From Saprospiraceae bacterium (lineage in GTDB: Bacteria > Bacteroidota > Bacteroidia > Chitinophagales > Saprospiraceae): 64,000 nt of DNA. Position numbers and translations under genes: made by a program. The notes beneath the pieces are model-generated. The model ran no database searches and was not told the origin of the DNA. It saw only the letters and a program-made list of their open reading frames with translations. Below are positions 44,099-52,540 of this stretch, in pieces. Each line of letters opens with the position of its first letter. Position 1 is the stretch's first letter. The stretch lies in assembly GCA_028285545.1 (NCBI GenBank), contig JANQPA010000075.1, positions 1-64,000 of the forward strand. Reading direction: 5' to 3'.

Positions 44099-47000
44099 TT
44101 ATATTGCAATGGTTAAAATAACTTTTGTACCAGATGCCTGCCCCTGCTCATCATATAGGTCCGTAATAATAACAGAAGCGTCAGCATTATATAATTTATT
44201 GATCATTTCAATTCTGTTCTTGGTAATTTTCATGCCCATTGATTCCTTATGAGGGTTTGTTTTATGCTTACGCAATTCAGCAGAGCGTTTCCTCCCAATT
44301 CCATTATCCTGAATAAGGATTTTAAGCTTCTGTTCCTCCATGCTAAAAGATAACATCACCTTCCCTTCATTTCCTTCCTCAAGGTGCATTAATCCATGCC
44401 ATATGGCATTTTCCAGATAGGGTTGAATTAACATTGGAGGCACTTCAATCTGGTGGACGTCTACGGTTGGGGCAATTTGGATGTCATAAGAAAATAAATC
44501 ATTAAAGCGCATCTTTTCCATTTGCAGGTATAATTCCAGCGTTTCTATTTCATCATTCAAATTGGTATAGTTTGCCCTGGACTTATGTAAAACCAGACGC
44601 ATCAACCGAGCAAAATTGTTAAGATATTCAGATGCTTTAACTGATTCATTCTTTATAATAAAGCTATCTATAGAATTTAAGCTGTTAAATAAAAAGTGTG
44701 GGTTCATCTGAGCTACCAGTGCGCTCATTTCCACTCCAGCTAGTTTTTTCTCATAATTGGCCTTTTGCTTTTCTTCACTTCTAACCTTTCGTATGCGAAA
44801 TCTTACAAACCGGTATACTAAAAATGCAATAGATAAACCGAGAATCGATAAAAACCACCAGCTTTTGTACCAGGCTTGCTTAATTATGATGGGGATTTCA
44901 AGTATTTTCTCATTCCACAATCCCGCATTATTAGCAGCCATCAACTGGAAAGTGTAAGTTCCTGGAGGAACACTAGTATAATTGGCAACCAATCTCTTTT
45001 CGGCATCAATCCAATCTTCTAAGCCATCCAAACGATATTTAAATTGAACATTTTCTCCAAAGGTATAGGCCTTTGCAGCATAGGCTATAGAAAAAAAGTT
45101 TTCTTTGTGATTTAGACGTAGGGCATTTCCTCCTGACAAGGGAAACCCTCCTTCTAATGGCTTTTGTTTTACAGAAATTTGAGTGATGTATGGAATCGGC
45201 AATTCTTCATTGGGTTTTAATTTTTCAGGGTAAACAAAGGTGATATCTTTACGGCCACCAATGACCATCTGATCATCAGGAAGAAACTCAATATCAAAGC
45301 ATTCTATCAATTGCCCACTATATTTTAAGGGAAAGATAAATCCTGGTAACCCCTCTTCATTCAGTCGAAATAGTTCTTTATTGGTATATCCCCAGACTTG
45401 CCCTTTAGAATCCGATACCAACCGATGGCAAATACCTTTTGCACCATAATCGTGGATGTTGATTTTTTTGATAATTCCTTTTTCAGGCTGACGGACATCT
45501 ATATACCCAATCCATCCTCGGTTACTACAAGTCCATAATCTTCCAGATTGATCCTCCGCAAAAGCATCAATTAAGGGAAAGCTCTTTTCAGGGGTTTTTG
45601 AAAAAAGAAAATTAAAAAATTGTTCTTTTTTACGAACGTATACACTAAATCCACCTGCCCTCTTTATCCATATATTGTACCTACTGTCTTCAAAAAAATC
45701 CTCTGTAAAGGAAGAAACAGTATCTGTTATAGCCAATTCTTTTCTAAAATTCTGATATTCTCCTGTAGCCGAATTAAACCTAAATAATCCTGATATTCGG
45801 GAACTAAGCCATAATTGCCCTTCACTGTCTAAGAAATGCTTATTCCATAGGATATTTTTTAGTTCTGGCCTATCAAAAATGGGTTTTAGCATTTTCTCCT
45901 TTAGATTAAAAGAGAAAACGCCAGGCTCGCCAGAGAATAAAAAATCATCATTTCCTAAATTAGTCATCTCAGCAAATGTAATGGTTTGTTCATCATCACT
46001 AAATTCTGCCAGATTTTTAAAGGGGATGATTGACCATTCTCTATTTTCTAGATCAAACTGGTATAAACCAACAGTATAGCCGGGGCAAATAGTTAGTTTT
46101 CCCTGATCTAATTTCTTATCTACAAGAAATGCAAATGTTGTTCTAACATGTTCGAGGTGAGGTTCAAAAGAAAATGTGCGAAACTGTTTTAAATAAGGAT
46201 CGTCCAGGAATAATTTATTATCCTTCGATATCCAGGTCCGAAAATTCTCATCAATTAAGCTATAACCATAGAATCTGTTTCCCTCTAATTCATTTAATTT
46301 TAGCTCAAGAATCTTTTTTTCTTGACAGGAATACAATATCAAACCATTGGAAGTAGATATCCATATTTCATCTTTCGATTTTTTTAAAAAATGATAAATA
46401 ACTCCCTTTTGTAAAATCTGAAGCGAGTCATTTTTTACTTCCACCGGAACAAGTGTTTTATCTTTTGGATTAAATACAGATACGCCTGTTCTCCAATTGC
46501 CAACATATAACAAGCCATCCGTGTGATGATAAATGCGGAGAAAAACGTTAAAATTAGCCTGGTAATTGGGATCCTTCCGGGGGTAAGTATAAGACCTAGC
46601 TTGTCCGGAAAACTTATTAACCTCTAATAGACCTGAAGCCGTTCCTCCCCAAATGATCGAATCATTAGTCATGGACTGCTCTATGGATAATATCCGTTCA
46701 TGGGTATAAAGCAAAGGTTTCAAGGGGGTGTAATTATCAGATTTATATAAAGTAAAATCATCTTCCTCCTTTTCGTACTTCCAAAGACCATTGTCTCTGG
46801 TTCCAACCCAAATATCTCCTTGCCGATCTTGAAATAAAGTATTCACCCGCATATCTGTCCGATTACTAATAGAATCCAATTTACCGCTTAAGCCAATCTG
46901 ATAATGTTTGAATTGATGCTTATTTACATCCAAAATGGAAATACCCTGGGCAGTACCCACCCACACCTTATCTCCTATTGGTAATACCGTATAAACAACA

Positions 47001-47263
47001 TTGGAAAATATCGAAAAAGGGTCTTTGGGGTCAAAACTATAAAACTTGAAACGCTTTCCATCAAAGCGACATAGACCATTATCAGTGGGTAACCAGATAA
47101 AACCATTCTCCCCTTTTTTAATGATGCCGGTAATCTTTATTTCTTCATCAGCATCTATAGGAACTGGTTTAAATACAGGGTCACTCAATTGCCCGAAGGA
47201 AACAGTCCGGAGCTGTATTAACAGGAGGATTAAAAGCCAATATTTTGATGATGAAGTTGTCAA
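44099..47263 (-). CDS. Periplasmic-propeller sensor kinase of the LytS (His_kinase) type
   Basis: A 1054-residue membrane sensor. Start is a TTG at 47263; a stop lies just upstream in frame and no ATG is available before the signal peptide (LLILLLIQLRTVSFGQ). Two seven-bladed Reg_prop propellers follow (GFIWLPTDNGLCRFDGKRF; GDIWVGTRDNGLWKYE), then a Y_Y_Y domain (FKYRLDGLEDWIDAEKRLV), one membrane helix (WWFLSILGLSIAFLVYRFV) and a His_kinase domain with H856 in MNPHFLFNSLNSID and ATPase motif QDNGIGRKRSAEL. It phosphorylates the LytTR regulator encoded directly downstream. Such sensors usually detect oligosaccharides or other extracellular ligands. Confidence 0.93.
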   Translation of the reverse strand: MTTSSSKYWLLILLLIQLRTVSFGQLSDPVFKPVPIDADEEIKITGIIKKGENGFIWLPTDNGLCRFDGKRFKFYSFDPKDPFSIFSNVVYTVLPIGDKVWVGTAQGISILDVNKHQFKHYQIGLSGKLDSISNRTDMRVNTLFQDRQGDIWVGTRDNGLWKYEKEEDDFTLYKSDNYTPLKPLLYTHERILSIEQSMTNDSIIWGGTASGLLEVNKFSGQARSYTYPRKDPNYQANFNVFLRIYHHTDGLLYVGNWRTGVSVFNPKDKTLVPVEVKNDSLQILQKGVIYHFLKKSKDEIWISTSNGLILYSCQEKKILELKLNELEGNRFYGYSLIDENFRTWISKDNKLFLDDPYLKQFRTFSFEPHLEHVRTTFAFLVDKKLDQGKLTICPGYTVGLYQFDLENREWSIIPFKNLAEFSDDEQTITFAEMTNLGNDDFLFSGEPGVFSFNLKEKMLKPIFDRPELKNILWNKHFLDSEGQLWLSSRISGLFRFNSATGEYQNFRKELAITDTVSSFTEDFFEDSRYNIWIKRAGGFSVYVRKKEQFFNFLFSKTPEKSFPLIDAFAEDQSGRLWTCSNRGWIGYIDVRQPEKGIIKKINIHDYGAKGICHRLVSDSKGQVWGYTNKELFRLNEEGLPGFIFPLKYSGQLIECFDIEFLPDDQMVIGGRKDITFVYPEKLKPNEELPIPYITQISVKQKPLEGGFPLSGGNALRLNHKENFFSIAYAAKAYTFGENVQFKYRLDGLEDWIDAEKRLVANYTSVPPGTYTFQLMAANNAGLWNEKILEIPIIIKQAWYKSWWFLSILGLSIAFLVYRFVRFRIRKVRSEEKQKANYEKKLAGVEMSALVAQMNPHFLFNSLNSIDSFIIKNESVKASEYLNNFARLMRLVLHKSRANYTNLNDEIETLELYLQMEKMRFNDLFSYDIQIAPTVDVHQIEVPPMLIQPYLENAIWHGLMHLEEGNEGKVMLSFSMEEQKLKILIQDNGIGRKRSAELRKHKTNPHKESMGMKITKNRIEMINKLYNADASVIITDLYDEQGQASGTKVILTIAI

Positions 47264-47296
47264 GTGTTCAAATTGTCAAGTTGTCAAGTTGTCAAG
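47256..47296. repeat. 8-bp tandem repeats over the kinase start
   Basis: TTGTCAAG occurs three times head to tail (47273-47296) and once more at 47257-47264, overlapping the TTG start codon of the sensor kinase. The remainder of the gap to 47534 shows no clear feature. Confidence 0.65.
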
Positions 47297-47534
47297 TTTA
47301 CGGGTTTAGGTTAGGAGTTGTTAATTGAATATACAAATTACTTTGTTTCACCTTAGATAGAATGATTGAAATTAGCTTAAGCTTGAGTGAAATCACCTTC
47401 CCACTGATTGGATGAATTTTTTGGCTTCATTTTAGATTCTATAATTCCTACAAAGCGATCGCTAAGCCAGAAATTGACTTTGCTCATTTCCTATTTGGTT
47501 AAAATCATTCCTGGCATAGATTTGTGCAAGTCAT

Positions 47535-48347
47535 ATGAATCTATCCAAAAATTCAATCCAAATGAAAACATTTTCACATACCCAACAGCTCAACCAAAAG
47601 GAACTAGAAGAGCGGGTAAAAAATATGTACCGCCAGGTAGCCCTGTTCCCTAATGAAGAATATCATTTTGAAATGGGGCAGACCCTGGCTTTAAGATTAG
47701 GATATCCAAAATACATCCTTGATTATCTTCCTACCGAATCACTCGCGTCATTTGCTGGTGTAGGATACTTTTTTCACCTGGCAGATTTACATGGAGGAGA
47801 AAAAATCATTGATCTAGGAAGCGGCTCAGGCCTGGATGCTTTTTATGCCGCCTTCCAGGTAGGTGCTGAAGGTCAGGTAATCGGTATTGACATGACAGAA
47901 GCTCAATACAAACAGGCTAATTTTCTGAGAAATAAGAACAACTTTGCCAATTTACATTTCATAAAAGGGTACATAGAAGAAGTTCCTCTGCCCAATCAAT
48001 CTATTGATGTTGTCATTAGCAATGGTGTCATAAACCTATCCCCCGACAAAGGAAAAGTATTCAAGGAAGCAGCACGAATATTAAAACCAGGAGGGCGAAT
48101 GGTTTTAGCAGATATTGTATCTACTATTGCTTTACCTAATAAAATCCGAAGCAATGCGGCCTTATGGGCAGCCTGTATTGGAGGAGCTATTCCCCTCCAG
48201 GACTATACCGAACATATTGAAAAAGCTGGTTTTCAAATCATTATTATTGAAGACAATTCCCAATACTATTTCAAGTCTGATAATGCCAGGAGTGCCTGTA
48301 GAAAATATGGCATTAAAAGCATTTCACTATTGGCCATTAAAAAATAA
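47535..48347 (+). CDS. Class I SAM methyltransferase, ArsM/UbiE-like
   Basis: A 270-residue soluble methyltransferase. The SAM-binding motif I is KIIDLGSGSGLDAFYAA (about 91-107), with the motif II acidic residue in GIDMTEAQ and motif post I VVISNGVINLSPDKGKVFKEA. The segments LPTESLASFAGVGYFFHLADL before motif I and WAACIGGAIPLQDYTEHIEKAGF near the end match arsenite methyltransferases, including one of their conserved Cys. Other Cys positions needed for As(III) binding are not obvious: the only other Cys is in ARSACRKYG. Function as a true ArsM is therefore doubtful. ATG at 47562 is an alternative start. No arsenic genes are nearby. Confidence 0.85.
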   Translation: MNLSKNSIQMKTFSHTQQLNQKELEERVKNMYRQVALFPNEEYHFEMGQTLALRLGYPKYILDYLPTESLASFAGVGYFFHLADLHGGEKIIDLGSGSGLDAFYAAFQVGAEGQVIGIDMTEAQYKQANFLRNKNNFANLHFIKGYIEEVPLPNQSIDVVISNGVINLSPDKGKVFKEAARILKPGGRMVLADIVSTIALPNKIRSNAALWAACIGGAIPLQDYTEHIEKAGFQIIIIEDNSQYYFKSDNARSACRKYGIKSISLLAIKK

Positions 48348-48459
48348 GACAAAGCTCTATAGTTTTCTTATTTGAAAAGAGATGGCTCATAGCAAATGTA
48401 TTATCAGATATACCATATAAAATCCATTATTTCCTCAATCATCAAAATCTTTTTTTAAA

Positions 48460-49053
48460 ATGAAAAGCATTCGCATTTTCACCCATTTAAATTCATTGTT
48501 TTATCTATTATTATTTTTTTGCGGGTCCTTATTTTTTAATGCCTGCACCCCATCCAAAGCAAATAATACTGATCAATATAATAGTCCATACTTAGGTCAT
48601 TCGACGCCCTATTTTGATCTGGAGGATTATGAGGGGCAAAGATATACTTCCGATCAATTCAAAGGCAAATTTGTTGTCCTTCACATTGCTACCACCTGGT
48701 GTCCTTTCTGTAATGCAGAAGCACCATATCTGGAAAAATTATTTCAGGACTATAAGGACAAAGGAGTCGAAGTAATCATTATGGATGTCAAAGAAGATAA
48801 GCAATTGGTAAAAGAAAAATTGATAGACAGATTCAATCTTACGTTCCCTGTTTTATTTGATACAGATGGGGAGGTTGCCTCAAGTTTTGCCCCTAGTGAT
48901 GTTTTACCAGATCTGGCTAGAGATGAAGTGATGCTGGCCTCAAATCTGATTATTGACCCAGAGGGTAAAATCCAGTTTTTTTCTCTGCTGGATACCAATG
49001 ATTTTGATGCTCAATTGATTGAACTCAAATCCAGATTGGATGAATTATTGTAA
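48460..49053 (+). CDS. TlpA-like thioredoxin-fold lipoprotein
   Basis: A 197-residue envelope lipoprotein; signal with lipobox Cys in LFFNACTPSK (C29). The thioredoxin/peroxiredoxin-like domain follows: TPYFDLEDYEGQRYTSDQFK, active site TTWCPFCNAEAPYL (CPFC), and VLFDTDGEVASSFAPSDVLP, ending with the conserved ASNLIIDPEGKIQFF. Such proteins reduce or oxidise disulfides outside the inner membrane. Its 3' end overlaps the DsbD-alpha-like gene by 14 bp, so the two proteins are translationally coupled and may form a redox pair. Confidence 0.9.
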   Translation: MKSIRIFTHLNSLFYLLLFFCGSLFFNACTPSKANNTDQYNSPYLGHSTPYFDLEDYEGQRYTSDQFKGKFVVLHIATTWCPFCNAEAPYLEKLFQDYKDKGVEVIIMDVKEDKQLVKEKLIDRFNLTFPVLFDTDGEVASSFAPSDVLPDLARDEVMLASNLIIDPEGKIQFFSLLDTNDFDAQLIELKSRLDELL

Positions 49054-49522
49054 ATATCAAAGATTCCTGCTTTTTTCTTTGCTTTTCTTAGTAGGTTGCG
49101 AAGAAAGGAGCAGGATCTCTTATGAACAAACTGAATTCGTTCGATTTCTGCATGCAAATTTTATTTCTAAACCCTCAGTATTATCGTCCGATACTTTAAT
49201 TTTAGCTTTTCAAGTACGTCCTAGTTATCATATTATGTCTGATACCCCAGGCGGAGACTTTATTCCCAGTAAATTAAGTTTAAACCCACCTCAGGATATT
49301 ATCTTAGGGTCAATTCAATACCCCCCTTTTTCTAGCTTTCCCCTCCAGGGCACAAAAGATACACTCAGAGTATTTGAAGACAAGTTGCTAATAAAAGTTC
49401 CTCTCCTATTTTCTAAAAAAAACCTAGATTCCTACCAGATAAAAGGATCTTTGTATTATCAGGCTTGTGATGAACAAAAGTGTTTTTTTCCAAGAAGATT
49501 GGAATTTATTGCAGAAAAATAA
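49040..49522 (+). CDS. Lipoprotein with DsbD N-terminal (alpha) domain
   Basis: A 160-residue lipoprotein starting MNYCKYQRFLLFSLLFLVGCEER (lipobox Cys 20); TTG at 49019 would be longer but spoils the signal peptide. The body matches the immunoglobulin-like DsbD-alpha domain: LAFQVRPSYHIMSDTPGGDF, LGSIQYPP, and the end SLYYQACDEQKCFFPRRLEF, where the two Cys correspond to the redox pair of DsbD-alpha. The membrane and gamma domains of full DsbD are absent, so it is a stand-alone periplasmic disulfide relay partner, presumably of the overlapping TlpA-like protein. Confidence 0.85.
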   Translation: MNYCKYQRFLLFSLLFLVGCEERSRISYEQTEFVRFLHANFISKPSVLSSDTLILAFQVRPSYHIMSDTPGGDFIPSKLSLNPPQDIILGSIQYPPFSSFPLQGTKDTLRVFEDKLLIKVPLLFSKKNLDSYQIKGSLYYQACDEQKCFFPRRLEFIAEK

Positions 49523-49784
49523 ACATGAGCCATTCCAAATTTTCTAAAATTATTCACAAAAAGTGATATTAGAGTAGAGACATTTTGAGACAAAAAAATG
49601 CCGTTTTTTGGTAATTAATAAGGAAATTCCCACTAATCTTAAATTTTATGGGATAATTTATGTTTAATTTTACTGAAATAGAGCCTTAGACTTAAAAAAT
49701 TTTGATTTATCTTTTTTAAGCCGTTAACTTGTAATATCTAGATGGTTTTTGATATTGTTCTTATTTAATTTATTCTGCCTGACT

Positions 49785-50453
49785 ATGAAAAGCTATTCAT
49801 TATTTATAATTGGCCTCCTTATTTTGATTTCTGATATTGTAGGGGCCCAGTCTAAAATCATTGCCTCCTATGGCAATAGTGATCCGATTACTGAGCCTAG
49901 ATATAATAAAATTGAGGGGTCTCCCTATCAATTCGAGGTATGGCTCCCTGGTAAGATACATCATATAGAAGGAGAAATTATTGATCACCCTCTTGTCAAT
50001 TATAATGCCGAGAATGGGAAAATTGAGATAAAGGATAAAAATGGAGCCGTTACGATTATTAATGAAGTAGTCTATCACAAAGTTGAATTGATGGACAATG
50101 GCAAAACCTATACTTTTGTCAATCGTGTTCGGACCGGAGATATTTCCTATTACAAAGCCATATATAGGGGTGAAAAATTATCCTTTTTGGAAAAGATGGA
50201 AAAGGAAATTCAAAAAGAAAGTTCAGTAGATTATAGTGCTTTTAAATACATTGGGAAATTCAATAAAAAATCGACGACCTATATCCTTCAAGATGGTCAA
50301 TTGAGTGAAGTATTTAGGGGCAAGAAAAAAATCCTTGATTTTTTTGACTCCAATGCCCTGGCTAAGTATGTCAAAGCAGAAAAGTTGAACTTTAAAAGAA
50401 ATGAAGACCTGGCCAAAGCTTTTAAGTATATGGAAGAAAACCCCAATAATTAA
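49785..50453 (+). CDS. Exported hypothetical protein
   Basis: A 222-residue protein starting MKSYSLFIIGLLILISDIVGAQ (signal peptide); TTG at 49749 adds a poor leader. The body reads as beta-rich (FEVWLPGKIHHIEGEII; YHKVELMDNGKTYTFVNR) and ends with charged helices (ALAKYVKAEKLNFKRNEDLA). Many Bacteroidota genomes encode similar exported proteins whose C-terminal helices resemble those of DUF4369-free lipid-associated families, but I do not recognise the family. No partner gene is evident; a 262-bp gap without clear signals precedes it. Confidence 0.7.
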   Translation: MKSYSLFIIGLLILISDIVGAQSKIIASYGNSDPITEPRYNKIEGSPYQFEVWLPGKIHHIEGEIIDHPLVNYNAENGKIEIKDKNGAVTIINEVVYHKVELMDNGKTYTFVNRVRTGDISYYKAIYRGEKLSFLEKMEKEIQKESSVDYSAFKYIGKFNKKSTTYILQDGQLSEVFRGKKKILDFFDSNALAKYVKAEKLNFKRNEDLAKAFKYMEENPNN

Positions 50454-50487
50454 GAATTGCTCTTAGTAAAAGATAATGGGCTCCATT

Positions 50488-51240
50488 TCAATTTTTTAGG
50501 CGGTCAATCTTTTCTGCAACCGTACCCTTTTCACCAATTCGAATAGACCAAAGAATCATTTTTACGAACCAACTTGGGTGAACAATAACCTTGACTTTTT
50601 TAGCTACTTTTAAATCTCTTTCCTGAATTAAGAGAGTCAATTCTTCATCACTTTTATTATGAACTTCCCCGGCCGCCGCCCAGGCCCCATCTCGTGCAAT
50701 TTTCATACTGAAGTCTACTAATAAATTATCCAACTGACCTGTTTTTTTCAGAAGCCATTTTAAAGGAGGCCAAATGTAAGTCAGGTTATTTTGCACTCTA
50801 TGAACCATGGAGGAAAGGATATCATTTATTTTATTAAAATCGTTCTGCAGGCTATCCAAATTTTGTCCTTTGGAAATCTCAGCAGCAGCAATGCCTAAGT
50901 CAAGATTGATGTGGGCATTAATTCCCAATAATAAATGCTGTAAAACGATAATGGAGAGATCAGTTGACAAATCAAAGGCTCGCTTCCATGAATCGGTCAA
51001 TGGCTCATCCTTTTGATAGGCATGGTAGGCTTCAAGATATCTTTTGGCAAATACGACATCCAGTTTTTCCATCCTGGGGCCATCTTCAAATAAGCCATCT
51101 GCAATGCCTTTTTTGACCTTTTTTGTCACATTTTGATATAAGACAGCAAAATATCCGTGAGTGCTGTTATTTTGTTTAGCATCAAGAATAATTTCTTCCA
51201 ATGCAGATATGACGTGATCGATGGTTGTTATGTTTTCCAA
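50488..51240 (-). CDS. DUF5995 family protein
   Basis: A 250-residue cytoplasmic protein. Start is TTG at 51240 (an in-frame stop lies 13 bp upstream and no ATG is available). It matches DUF5995: LYQNVTKKVKKGIADGLFEDG, MEKLDVVFAKRYLEAYHAY, LQHLLLGINAHINLDLGIAA, with the conserved HINLDLG helix. The all-helical fold with conserved His/Asp/Asn residues hints at a metal-binding role, but the function is unknown. It faces the leucine-rich-repeat gene, and the intervening gap holds a MITE-like element. Confidence 0.85.
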   Translation of the reverse strand: MENITTIDHVISALEEIILDAKQNNSTHGYFAVLYQNVTKKVKKGIADGLFEDGPRMEKLDVVFAKRYLEAYHAYQKDEPLTDSWKRAFDLSTDLSIIVLQHLLLGINAHINLDLGIAAAEISKGQNLDSLQNDFNKINDILSSMVHRVQNNLTYIWPPLKWLLKKTGQLDNLLVDFSMKIARDGAWAAAGEVHNKSDEELTLLIQERDLKVAKKVKVIVHPSWFVKMILWSIRIGEKGTVAEKIDRLKN

Positions 51241-51273
51241 GGGTTTTGGTTTTTTAGATTTAAAAAAAACGGA

Positions 51274-51387
51274 CTATATCGTTTACGATGTTTGGAAGCT
51301 GGCCTTTAGGTCGGCTTACCTTCAGGGGATAAGGTAAAAAATAATATCAACATAAATGTTGATTTCCAGACATCGTAAACGATATAG
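51274..51387. repeat. 114-bp MITE-like element with 18-bp terminal inverted repeats
   Basis: CTATATCGTTTACGATGT (51274-51291) and 51370-51387 are exact reverse complements; pairing extends a few bases beyond with one mismatch. Inside is a second small palindrome, ATCAACAT-AA-ATGTTGAT. The arms themselves contain the dyad ATCGTTTACGAT. It lies in a divergent promoter region and may be a miniature mobile element or a large operator. Confidence 0.6.
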
Positions 51388-51445
51388 CCCTGAGAGATAG
51401 GAACTAATTTTCTATATGGCGAGTTATTTCAGAAAAAGATAAAAA

Positions 51446-52333
51446 ATGTCCCCAAAATCATTTGATCAAAATAAATTCCTTGCCGAAATTTTCAGTGCCA
51501 TCGAGCATAAAGATCCGCGCCACGTAATGCTGATCCGCCCCATCATGGAAGATGAAGGAGAGGAAGTTTTTACTACCTTCCCATGGGACAGGATTAAAGA
51601 GCCTGCTCAACTCCGTTCTCTACATTTAAAAAACCATGAACTCAATTACCTGCCCGCAGAAATTAAGCAAATGCAAAATCTGGTTTGGCTCGAACTTAGT
51701 GACAATCCCTTGGTAGCGCTTCCTGAAGAGATAGGCGAACTAAAGAATCTCCGCTATTTTAGAGCCTCCGATACCACTCGAATAGAAGAAGAGTCTTTTG
51801 ATGCCATTTTTGAAATTGGAAACCAATTGGAGTTTAAAGGTGATTTTGGAATTTCGAACCTTCCGGATTCTATGGCTCAATTAGATCAATTAATGCACCT
51901 TCGGTTGGATAGTGGACGGCTGGAACAAATTCCCAGTTGTATCTTCGCTATGAAAAATCTGCAATATCTGGACCTCGGATTTAATCTTATCACTGAAATT
52001 CCTGAGGAGATTGGGGAACTGAGCAACCTAAGCTATCTAAAACTTAGTAAAAATAATTTCCATCGTCTACCAGAATCAATAGGAGCATTAAAAAACCTTA
52101 AGCGCCTTAGGCTCGACGGTCTACATTTGGAGACTCTGCCCGAATCAATAGGCAAGCTTAAAAACCTGGAAATGCTGGAAATCTGCCAGGGAATTTTAGA
52201 GGAGATTCCCACTTCCATAAAAGGACTAAAACACCTTCCTCACCTTTATCTTTATGAAACGAAGATTTCAGAGGTGGATAAGAACATGTTGAAGGTGTTG
52301 CTGCCGGATACGGAGATACATTTTGAGATGTAA
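51446..52333 (+). CDS. Cytoplasmic leucine-rich-repeat protein
   Basis: A 295-residue protein without signal peptide. After ~60 residues it carries about nine 23-residue leucine-rich repeats of the bacterial/plant-ras type (LVWLELSDNPLVALPEEIGE, LQYLDLGFNLITEIPEEIGE, LSYLKLSKNNFHRLPESIGA, LKRLRLDGLHLETLPESIGK). These form a curved binding surface for protein partners. No enzymatic domain is attached and the gene is alone, so its partner is unknown. Confidence 0.88.
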   Translation: MSPKSFDQNKFLAEIFSAIEHKDPRHVMLIRPIMEDEGEEVFTTFPWDRIKEPAQLRSLHLKNHELNYLPAEIKQMQNLVWLELSDNPLVALPEEIGELKNLRYFRASDTTRIEEESFDAIFEIGNQLEFKGDFGISNLPDSMAQLDQLMHLRLDSGRLEQIPSCIFAMKNLQYLDLGFNLITEIPEEIGELSNLSYLKLSKNNFHRLPESIGALKNLKRLRLDGLHLETLPESIGKLKNLEMLEICQGILEEIPTSIKGLKHLPHLYLYETKISEVDKNMLKVLLPDTEIHFEM

Positions 52334-52336
52334 CGA

Positions 52337-52535
52337 GTTCAGCGTTCAGCGTTTAAGTAATTGATTCCTTCAAGGGTATTTGCTTATTGTAGCTTTTTTT
52401 CACGCTAATCACGCCAATTTAGCAAATTCTCACCTGCTAAATTAGTGTAATCAGCCTGCCAAATATGTTACAAATAACAGAACCTCCTTATATTTTGCAA
52501 AACCAACCCGGAACACTGAACGCTGAACGCTGAAC
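52337..52535. repeat. ~199-bp element with 17-bp terminal inverted repeats
   Basis: GTTCAGCGTTCAGCGTT (52337-52353) and AACGCTGAACGCTGAAC (52519-52535) are exact reverse complements, each built from two GTTCAGC units. Between them CAATTTAGCA/TGCTAAATT form an inner hairpin (about 52417-52450). The element fills the gap between two convergent genes and may be a miniature element or a compound terminator. Confidence 0.6.
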
Positions 52536-52540
52536 AACCT

